Below are positions 47,761-56,088 of a DNA stretch of 56,088 bases, piece after piece. The stretch lies in assembly GCA_002633005.1 (NCBI GenBank), contig NMRA01000550.1:1-56088 (forward strand), read 5' to 3'. The DNA is from Phoronis australis. Its lineage: Eukaryota; Phoronida; Phoronidae. Position 1 is the first letter of the stretch; every line of letters starts with the position of its first letter. The translations under genes were made by a program, and so were the position numbers. Under the pieces are notes generated by a model. It ran no database searches. It worked only from the letters and a program-made list of their open reading frames with translations, and was not told the origin of the DNA.

Positions 47761-48296
47761 ATAAAATGAACAATAATAATAATATAAACGCCCAGACATG
47801 CTTTCTAGCGTCTAAGCTTAACTCATATTATCATGCATTGTATTTTTCGTATTTTTTTAATAAACATAAAAAACTAGAATAATAAAAGTCAATGATGCTT
47901 CTATAACGGAATATTTCCTATTTGCTTCTCCTCTTCCGTCAATCATCGTCAATGAGTAAGTAACAGTAATTACACGTCACCTTTAACAGATCGGTATCCA
48001 CGTGAGGTGAGCACTGTAACAAAGGTTGCCTTGTTATTACAGCTTGTCATAATTATATCAAAATGTGCGCTATACTTAGCAAGAGCAAAGTAGAGTGATG
48101 AGAAACAGGCTTGTTGACTTGAAGGCTGTGATTCTATTAGCGGGGAGGTTGATGTTTTGCTACTCGTTTGCGAGGATGCAGAGCAAAGACGATCCATTTT
48201 AATGGCCTAGTAAAATAGACTATAAAAATGTGTCACTTTACATTAGATATATTTAGCTTACTTGTCACGTGTCCTAACAGACACCATTACCAGGTA
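47761..48296. other. Intergenic, no gene seen
   Basis: AT-rich, one 75-codon minus-strand ORF, no domain. Confidence 0.4.
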
Positions 48297-48425
48297 GAGT
48301 TCAATAATGCTAGGACCTCGCTAGAAAAGCAAGACTTCGCGAGATTACGTGAGATATTGCCGTGTACTTGAAATGAGAACACGGTTAGATTTTTCTAACC
48401 GCGTGACAGCTAGCTGTTGAACTCC
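48297..48425. mobile_element. Small MITE, copy 2 (family with 13987-14127)
   Basis: Between GAGTTCAA and TTGAACTC. The interior GCAAGACTTCGCGAGATTAC and GAGATATTGCCGTGTA is the complement of the copy at 13987-14127. Confidence 0.65.
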
Positions 48426-48875
48426 ACTCCGGTCGTGTGCGTACATATACTCATATTCACCAAGAGAGAAAGCTGAGAAATGTCTCGGACGAATTAATTT
48501 GTCGTCGTCAGGTCACTCAGGACAGTATTGCGCGACAAAAATAGATCAATAATTTGAACGGCATGACAAATCATTCTTCAAAAAATATGAGAGCTTACTT
48601 TTATTTAAACGTTGTTTTTAGAGCATGACTGCGTAATGTTTTCACCCCATGCCCGCTCACCCGTGTGTCCTGATTTTGAAATCACTCGCCGGTCACGAAG
48701 ATAGCCAGTATTCATGTTTTCATCGGACCATCTTATTTTTATGAGGGACGGTTTTACAATGACATTGATTACGAAACGCCATGAAGTCCGGTTATACACG
48801 TGTCAACTTGCATTTTATTTAGTTTTTTCTAAATATGAAATTAATACTTTGATCTACAAGTAAACCTATGCTTAA

Positions 48876-49135
48876 CATGCGCGCACCCAGCCTTCAATAT
48901 GGGGGGTGCTCGAATTCCTAACGTTGTGGACCTTTTGGTAACAAAATAGCCGGCGAACTAAAAAAAAACAAACGGACGCATCACTGTGAACTGTGAATTG
49001 CGCGTTTGTGCTTGTCTAGTGGACTTTTGTCTCATTTTTCGGACTTTTTGTTTCTCGCAGTCGGACCTTTTTACCTTTTTGCCCACTTCGCCAAATGGGG
49101 GGCTCATTCGAGCCCCCCCCCCGGGTGCGCGCATG
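48876..49135. mobile_element. CATGCGCGCACCC-family element, complete copy
   Basis: About 260 bp with perfect 13-bp ends (CATGCGCGCACCC and complement), flanked by CTTAA (48871-48875) and CTAAA (49136-49140). The interior shares GTGGACCTTTTGGTAA, GTGGACTTTTGTCTC and GGGGGGCTCATTCGAGCCCC with the other copies. The ORFs in it are chance. Confidence 0.65.
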
Positions 49136-49140
49136 CTAAA

Positions 49141-49826
49141 TTTCAAAATAGTAACAGTGCTCTCATTCGAGCCTGGGTTCGAATCCGGCAAAGTGACTGG
49201 CTGGTTACGACCAACTGCCATTTGTCTCGTGTTTCGCTATGCCAGTGAAGTGGGGACGTGAGAAATGTTACGTAAATATGTGGAGGACCCTAATGGAAAG
49301 CAGTTTTGCTTAAAATTCCTTAGAAAATTTCCACTACACGGCGTCCGAAATCAACTGAGATAATGATTGTTCAAAGTGCGGGCAATGTTTTGATTTTTCA
49401 AATACATATACATGTATGCTGGTAATTAAATGAACAATGCTGTATGTAAGATACTCGCATCACGAAATTCTGCGAAAAGGTTATTGTCAGTGCGAGAGAA
49501 ATGGGTAGGTTACAGTAGAGACATTCTGTTGACAGGGAGCTGTTTCTCTCAAACGGTCTTACTTTACTACGTGTTTTACAGCAAGTGTAAAAAAGACTTG
49601 TGACAAGTCGTAAAATTTGAATAAAATTTCCATTTAGACGCTGTGTAAAAATTTCGTAAAGAGCATAATATTTTAATGCCGGTAAAACAAGTCAATAGGA
49701 TCATTCAAAACTGTGTTTTCATTTCACGCTTGTATGAATAATTGAATTGTGTTAAAATAGCACAGAGACCTCATAACTCATAAACACAAGTAGCCGATTG
49801 AGAAGGGTGAAGGCATTTTCTTTCAA
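49141..49826. other. Sequence between the 48876 element and the CT repeat
   Basis: No gene seen. GGGTTCGAATCC at 49174 resembles a Pol III B box but has no A box. Confidence 0.4.
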
Positions 49827-49941
49827 TTACGCTCTCTCTCTCTCTCCTTTCTCTCTCCCTCTCCCTTTCTCTCTCCCTTTCCCCCCCCCCTCCTCTCTCT
49901 CTCTNNNNNNNNNNNNNNNNNNNNNNNNNNNNNNNNNNNNN

Positions 49942-49988
<47 letters not shown>
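49827..49988. repeat. CT microsatellite with a 37-base N gap
   Basis: CTCTCT with CCCTTT interruptions on both sides of the gap at 49905-49941. The true repeat length is unknown. Confidence 0.9.
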
Positions 49989-49990
<2 letters not shown>

Positions 49991-50226
49991 GTCTATTTAT
50001 GGATAACAAAACAAATTAATAGTATCCATGATCTGACTGTGACATTTGAGATGTATTGAGCGCGTTCGTTTGTCACGGCTAGTCATTGGGAATGGCGGCT
50101 GCTTGACTGTATAGAGGCAGAGATGTACTGGGCTGATTGCAAGTTCGAATATTGATCATAAGGGCTTCAGTGGTCGACCGCAGATGGTACAACTCCAACC
50201 AGCTTGGGTACACGCACACACACACA

Positions 50227-53200
50227 ATGGGGTTGGTGGCCAACATCTCTTCTCTCGCGCTTGCAAACCTTTCAATTACCGTGCCAGTTATTGGAACTTT
50301 ATTGATAATTCTACTTTTATTATACCTCGTCGGAATTCTGAGACCATTTGGAAACCCGAGTCCGTTTAAACGGGTGAATATCAGAGAGCCTGTACAGTTC
50401 CAAGCAGACAGTGCCGTCAGGGATAAAGTTCTTAAAAGAGGTAAGCTTTGGACTTCATCCTCTGTAAGATTGTTTGAATCATAATAATGTAAAATTCCCT
50501 CTGGTTAACTGTTAAGCAGTGTCTGCTTCCAACTGGATCAGGACTGCCCTCTGGTGATCGCGTGTAAAATAGCACGATCAATAAAATCCTGTGTGTTACA
50601 CACTTCTCCATAAAGTTTAAACTACATTATCTGTGACCCAGGAACTTTTATCATGGCTGCGCCTATGGGTCACAGAAAAATGCGATTTGGCGTGAATACC
50701 GTCATGTTGGCTTTAAAAAGCCACAAACCGTACGCAGTAGGCCCACGTTACTTCAACAAAGAATCAGTCAAGCGAATCTTCCCATTGTACCAGTGTACTC
50801 CACGCAAATCCTTAAAATGACGCCATTTGTGCGTTTACGAAGGTCGATGTACACAGCTCATTCACTGAACTTGCCGAGGCATTACATTTGATCAGGGAAT
50901 GTTTCCTGGTTTGATAGACTGTGTTTTGCGTATCACTTCTACCTACATACAGTATATGTGTGTGTGTGATGTACAGTATTACTTCTGTAATAATAATTTG
51001 TGTTTGCAATGATTACCTAATATTCAGTCATAAGGCTAATTCACGAGCAATGCTATCTACTGTATTTAACTACACTCGTGAATTATGGGCCTAGTACATG
51101 TATTTTTGTCAAAGTTGACTGTGATTCAAGATTCAAGACCTCGTCGTGGATCATTCTCCACGATATGTTTTGCCTGTGGAAATTATGAGAAACGGCTTGA
51201 TAAAACAATGAGCGAATTTCTCTGTCAGCTGGAGCTCAGAAATAGTTTTGTTTTCGTAATGTCATCGATTTGCATCGGCAGTTTGTCTCCCGCTGCACCT
51301 GTATTCACGCGGTAATGAGGTAATCAGCGTGTAAAGACTCATCGAGTTATCTGTGACATGAATTATTGTGAGAGCGAGGGTAGCGCTTGACGTGCCTCTC
51401 ATATTCAGTCCGCAGTCAGCTGTTCATGAAATTGCTTAACAAAAATAGCTTGTCCTTGGCTGAACTCTGTATCGGAAGATTTACTTCCGCGTAGGCCTAT
51501 GTTTAGGCTGTGGCTTTGTGGCCAAGTCACATGGAACATGTTTTGTTTTCAAAGAGATTTGGGGCCAAAGTACCGTGGACAATGAACCCTGTATCACTAG
51601 GCAGACGCGGAACCAACAGGCCCCATCTTTGTGTTATTAAATGTGACACAGGTTTCTCGCTTTTACTAAAATTACTATTCATTTATGTATTATTGTAATA
51701 TTTACAACGAGGGTAGCCCCATCAATTCTCACTGCTTTCCATGGGGGCCCTCATTTACTTATACTAATGAGTTCAACATATTTTTATCGTGGTGCGCACA
51801 AATTGACATGCAAGATTCCTAGAATGAGGATTATTTAAACTATTTCGATACCAGAAAAAAAATCTGCTGGAAATGTTCGGAGAACGTAGACGTCCGCCAA
51901 GGCCGCGCGATGCTGCACCCTCAATACTCTGCTACCGCATATCTGGAAATGGTGATCGGAATGTCCGTTTGCTTCTTTGTTCTTTCAATCAATAAGAAGC
52001 AAGTTCACCACATTCGTCTGTGCTAGTCGTACATGGTAGCTCTGAGCAAGAGTGTCTGTCGTGAGTATCCGTCCACCTATAGTGGTACAGCAGCATGCGC
52101 ACACGCGCACCCGGGGGGGGGGAGGGACTCGGGGGGCTCAACCGACCCCCCCCCCATTTGACAAGTGGGCAAAGATGTCCGCACAAAAAGTCCGAAAAAT
52201 AGAAAACGAGGCAAAAGTCCACTAAAAAGGCAGGAACTACCAAAATTCGGTGAATGTACCCCGTTTTTTAGTAAAAGGACCACATTCTCAAAAATTTGAG
52301 CCCCCCATTTTTAGGCTGGGTGCACGCATGAGCAGTCAACAGATGAGAGCCAACTGTTTCTAAGTAGCTGTGTGTTATAGCCTTATCGTCGTTTTGCAAT
52401 TAAACGGACCAAATTACTCCATCGCTCGACACCAACCCATAAATCGTGTGGATCCGTCATTTGATATTGCCGACGTCAGTCTTCAAATTCCAACATTTGT
52501 GTGAATGACCGACTCAAAAATTGATTCGAAAATAAAAGCTTACCACCAAAATTTACTTGGTGGAGTTTATGACGATTTTAGTGAAAGCATGTGGTGGACT
52601 TTGATGTCATGTCATTAGTCATTCGTGGATGAGACTCGGACAGAAAGAGACATTGCGCGGAACTAGGTTTAGGAGTCGGACAAATAGAAAGCAGGCCCTG
52701 GTTTAAAACTACTCCTGTGACTAATTTTGGAAATAAAATGCAAAATTAGCGCGAATTTTGATTAGAAATTTGAAATCTAATAGCCGTTGGCAGCCATTTT
52801 CATCGACCACCTCCGTCTGAAAAATGTTTTCAGTTCGATGCAGTCTAAATAGGGTGATGATAGGCATAAAACTCGGCTTATGCAATTCTGTTATATTCTT
52901 AGCTCGACACTCATTTATTTGATTTAACCTATAAAGATCATTCATGCCTCGAGCAACCGTGACTGGTGGAGATAACCTTGCAACTTGTTAACAGAAATCG
53001 GCAAAGTTCTAAATGCTAATTACCAAAAGGTGCTTCTAAAACGTACGGGCAGACGACCGCAGTTTATGTAAAACAACTGAGAACTATACAGAATGCTGTT
53101 TGAAGGTTTATCTTGTTTTCACAATAACAACTGGATTAAATTAATTCATATTTTCAAAAGTCCTCTCTCAAAGATTTCATTCCGTATCCACTGCTCAGAG

Positions 53201-54419
53201 TGAACCTATTGGAATATGATTTCCGAGTACATTCAGGCGAAAGATAACATCTTCACTATCTTGTTATTGTTAAAGATGCATTTTACCTTGTCTAGTTGGC
53301 CAAAAAAAACGAAAATCGAATTAGACAACCAAGTCTCATAAGATTGGTCTCATGATATAAGTTACTGTGATAGGATTCCATTTCCGTTACCAAGTCAAGT
53401 TGCATATGCTACACACACGCCATTTTCGAATTTGCAATTTTAGGGTTGGTCAACCCCAATAAACTATGAAGCGTTTTTTCTTGAATGGCGGAAGGTTTCG
53501 ATGTTTTCGTTCGTAAAGGAAATAGAATTCTTTAACAGTAAGGAATGTTATGAGATCGATTTGATGAGAGCAAAAGGCCTACTAAATCGATTTCCGTTTC
53601 GACCCAGCGAACAGGGCGAAGTGCAACTTTAAGTGATCGTTGATGCGGATCTTTGAGTGTTGTTTGTTTGAAGTTTCAGCATCATACGAAGAGTAATCTT
53701 GCACTTTTATCACATTTAGGTTTTACCGCGAAGAAAGTCCCCAGCGACTTGGACGCTATCGTTATCGGAAGTGGCATATCCGGGCTGTCAACGGCAGCCA
53801 TCTTGTCCAAGTGTGAAAAGCGCGTGCTGGTGTTAGAACAACATGACCAAGCAGGAGGCTGCTGCCATACCTTTCACGACAAATCTTTCGAGTTCGATGT
53901 CGGTAATTATGACCCTGATTTTTGCCCACAAAATTATGCCATGCCCTCGAGAAACTGAACACTTTCCAAAAAGGAATTTGTTTTGCCGGCAGGTCAGTTT
54001 CCGTTGAACAAAAGGTGAAGTTGTTATGATTACTTGTGTATACTGTATGATATACGCTGGTAATAGAAGTTGATCAATGCAAATAACGGTAGTCATCAAA
54101 GTTCAGATTGCAGAAATATGCTCGTTGTTTTGTCAATTAATCCTATACTAATTTTCACGTGTCATTCACATGTGCACTTCTTGAGAGCGGCTGTCAACGG
54201 CTGCTATAGTATTAAGCAATTATCAACAACTGAAATTTGATGCAGAAAAAAAAATTGTTGTTTTTATGTGCGTTCACGTGCATCCCATTGACTTTTGATT
54301 CATCTGCAGGACTTCACTATGTGGGTAACATGGGATACGGCAAAGACATGCGGGTGCTTATGGACTTGTTGACAGATGGTCAGTTACAATGGGAACCCCT
54401 CTCGCCTGTGTTTGACGAG
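50227..54419 (+). CDS. RETSAT: All-trans-retinol 13,14-reductase, first three coding exons (gene runs past the window)
   Basis: RETSAT is a FAD-dependent ER-membrane enzyme that saturates the 13-14 double bond of all-trans-retinol. Exons: 50227-50440, 53720-53902, 54310 to about 54419, joined in frame (169 residues). The ATG at 50227 starts a protein with a hydrophobic anchor at residues 17-38 ([18 protein letters not shown]). Exon 2 has the Rossmann FAD motif: [12 protein letters not shown] with G88, G90, G93; the acidic end of beta-2, E111 (RVLVLEQH); then AGGCCHTF, very close to vertebrate RETSAT. Exon 3 has LHYVGNM, then [14 protein letters not shown]. The donor at 54420 (GTATTG) is not strong; reading on gives VLIDPLG before a stop, so the exon end is approximate. 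A (CA)n run lies directly before the ATG. The remaining two thirds are downstream. Confidence 0.92.
51683..51752. repeat. Dispersed repeat, copy 2 (with 4683-4752)
   Basis: Same orientation as the DNAJC2 intron copy: ATTGTAATATTTACAAC, GGGTAGCCCCATCA, CCATGGGGGCCCTCA. Differs by a few substitutions. Confidence 0.75.
52094..52330. mobile_element. CATGCGCGCACCC-family element with exact 5-bp target duplication
   Basis: 237 bp from CATGCGCACACGCGCACCC to GGGTGCACGCATG, flanked by AGCAG on both sides (52089-52093, 52331-52335). Opposite orientation to the 48876 copy. The left end has a small internal CACACG expansion. Confidence 0.7.
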
Positions 54420-56088
54420 GTATTGATTGACCCGTTGGGTCTCGAGAAATCCTGAACCGAACTTGAGCTGAAAATCCCGGCTATTCATTTTTGATATTGT
54501 CTATTCTTTACTCGTCTGTACAATTCATCTGTTGGCTATTAGAGAGTCAAATTTTTTCAAAAAACGTATCGTGTTTTCGGAATTTATAAGAAAAATCATC
54601 GAACATGGTTTGAGCCAGAGTTCGGAGATATGATTTCGGACCTGGATTGTTCAACTGAGAATATTGAAGAATGTTTACCGTGTAGACGTGACTTTCCGGC
54701 TTTTTGTTGAGAATATAGATAGCAAAGGTGGAGCTGTGAATGTGTTGGAATATAGCTACCTGTGTCCGATTGCATGAAACAGTCCCAAATCAAAGACTCA
54801 ACTAAGTTCCCTAAATTACTGCGTATTTGTGGACTTGTGAAAACGCTCATCGTCCTTTCTCATGCTGTTTAAGTTTCATTACTTATTCAGTTTTGGCTTT
54901 GATTCAAATCGAGGGTAAGCTCTATGTTGAATTTTCAATATTGTCGAAAATAAATAGGTATCTTTTCCTGCAACGACCCCAAAGTAAGGACTGAGTCCTT
55001 ATTCATTTTCGTTGAACCCAGGGCTCAGTTTTTAGTTATATCATTGGAAAATGTCCTTAATCAAGGAAGAGCTCATAATAAAGGCGAAATGATAGAAAAA
55101 GATTACATCTGCGAGTAAAGAAAGACACAAACACACAAAAGATTTAAGGAACTTAGTTTAGTCCCTATTTGAGACTGTTTCATGCAACCAGGCACTGAAG
55201 ACCTCGTGTGTCTTTTCTATGACACTGGACCGCATCAGAAACAATTCTCTCCAACTTCACGTAACTGCTATCATTCGTATTATTACGCCGAGAAGCGGAT
55301 TTCACAGTACCTCATAGCATCCGAAGTTATCGCACAGCACTGCGTGCCGCTGACTCCACTGTTGAATCATAAGTCGTGGAACTGCAGTCGTGCGTCACTG
55401 GACAAGCCATGATTGTTACGTAATTTCTGTTTGTCAACATCTAATGAGTTGATTGGCTAGCTCATTTTACGCAGCAAACGCAGATGTGCGGGTACTTTGT
55501 TCAAACAACGTATTAGCGCAAACTGATAATTATGAATTCATATCGATGCTGGTTACCCGCAGGCAGCAGCGTACAAAGCTCACTGTCCTGTAAACTACTT
55601 TTGCAGCAAGTATTGTAAATGTAGTACACAAAGTTACAGTGAGCGAAGGAGAGAGATATATGTTGATGGGTGCAATAATTAATTTTTGTTGGCTACTGAA
55701 GGTAGTCGGCTAAGCACTTAGGGCCAGTTGAGACGGAGAGCTCCTGGCCTCGAATGCAACTTACATGAGCTCATACATGTAGCTAATATGTATACGTATA
55801 CGTCTGAGGTAAAATGAAGTGCGAGGATTTTGCCAAGCGAGGCAGGGAGGTAAAAATCTCACCTTTAATTGTTGGAATTATTTTACCTCACTGGCGAGTG
55901 TATATCCGCACGGCATGCCAGCGTGGTGAGCTGAAAGATCAGCTGATTACCTCCGGTAGCCAATGAAAATAAATTATTGCATCATCTTAAAACAACAAAT
56001 TTCTTTCGCTGGCCAGATGTACTACATTTATACAGTTTATGCTGCGGACGTAATTTACCGGCCAGTCACGGTGTTAGACCTTTGCTTC
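54420..56088 (+). other. RETSAT intron 3 (to window end)
   Basis: No further RETSAT exon is recognisable. An inverted pair TGAGGTAAAAT/ATTTTACCTCA occurs at about 55806-55891. The rest is unassigned. Confidence 0.5.

Larger units (their letters stand above)
50441..53719 (+). other. RETSAT intron 1
   Basis: About 3.3 kb with no exon seen. It holds a 10-bp inverted repeat (CTGTGACCCA/TGGGTCACAG, about 50630-50680), the second copy of the 4683 dispersed repeat, and the CATGCGCGCACCC-family element at 52094-52330. Confidence 0.6.

Noticed and set aside
47267-47773. Long ORFs of poly-Ile and poly-Met on both strands
   Set aside because: They are translations of the AAT/GAT microsatellite and a poly-G/poly-C element, with no protein-like composition.
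49174-49185. Pol III B box-like GGGTTCGAATCC
   Set aside because: No A box at tRNA spacing and no foldable arms; it lies just outside a transposon end.
47290-52330. Idea that the 5-bp-duplication family is Transib or RAG-like
   Set aside because: Ends read CATGCGCGCACCC, without the CAC(A/T)(A/G)TG heptamer or a spacer-nonamer layout, and no transposase is present.

Overview
This is a eukaryotic (metazoan) genomic segment, not a bacterial one. Coding sequence lies in short exons with GT/AG boundaries, split by introns of hundreds to thousands of bases, in AT-rich DNA full of minisatellites, microsatellites and short inverted-repeat transposons. The proteins are closest to animal families (DNAJC2, an EFCAB12-like protein, RETSAT). 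The repeat content (THAP-bearing TTAA element, Penelope-like ends, non-LTR retrotransposon remnant) fits a marine invertebrate such as a lancelet, hemichordate or lophotrochozoan. I cannot name the species. Single N bases sit in homopolymers (36933, 37748, 47350) and a 37-base N gap lies in a CT repeat (49905-49941).

Three protein-coding genes are supported, all on the + strand. (1) 661-6996: the 3' half of DNAJC2 (zuotin/MPP11), eight exons ending in two SANT domains, with a poly(A) signal at 7542. (2) 19739-28512: a complete six-exon EF-hand gene that I read as EFCAB12-like (820 aa). (3) 50227 to about 54419, continuing beyond the window: the first three coding exons of RETSAT, all-trans-retinol 13,14-reductase, with membrane anchor and FAD-binding motif. 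They share no obvious pathway (ribosome-associated chaperone, probable ciliary or calcium protein, retinoid enzyme), and each probably has its own promoter.

The 7.6-19.6 kb interval holds most of the informative mobile DNA: Penelope-like terminal repeats with a decayed endonuclease end (9.86-11.53 kb), several fold-back elements, and a 3231-bp TTAA-flanked element with a THAP zinc-finger ORF (15809-19039), which resembles Kolobok. The 30-50 kb interval holds no recognised host gene. It contains a non-LTR reverse transcriptase remnant (35.7-36.5 kb), a tRNA-derived SINE-like sequence, a Mutator-type element with a perfect 10-bp target duplication (40637-41197), two small transposon families with apparent 5-bp target duplications, a 52-bp tandem array and microsatellites.

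Most notable points: the 41-bp tandem array whose last unit supplies the EFCAB12-like splice acceptor and start codon; the THAP/TTAA element; the Penelope remnant with a hammerhead-like conserved hairpin; a decayed tandem copy of the end of DNAJC2 exon 7 with its own donor; a CTG repeat 23 bp past a splice donor that stays open as polyalanine; and small transposons with 5-bp duplications that I could not place in a superfamily. I did not find a clearly new multi-gene system.
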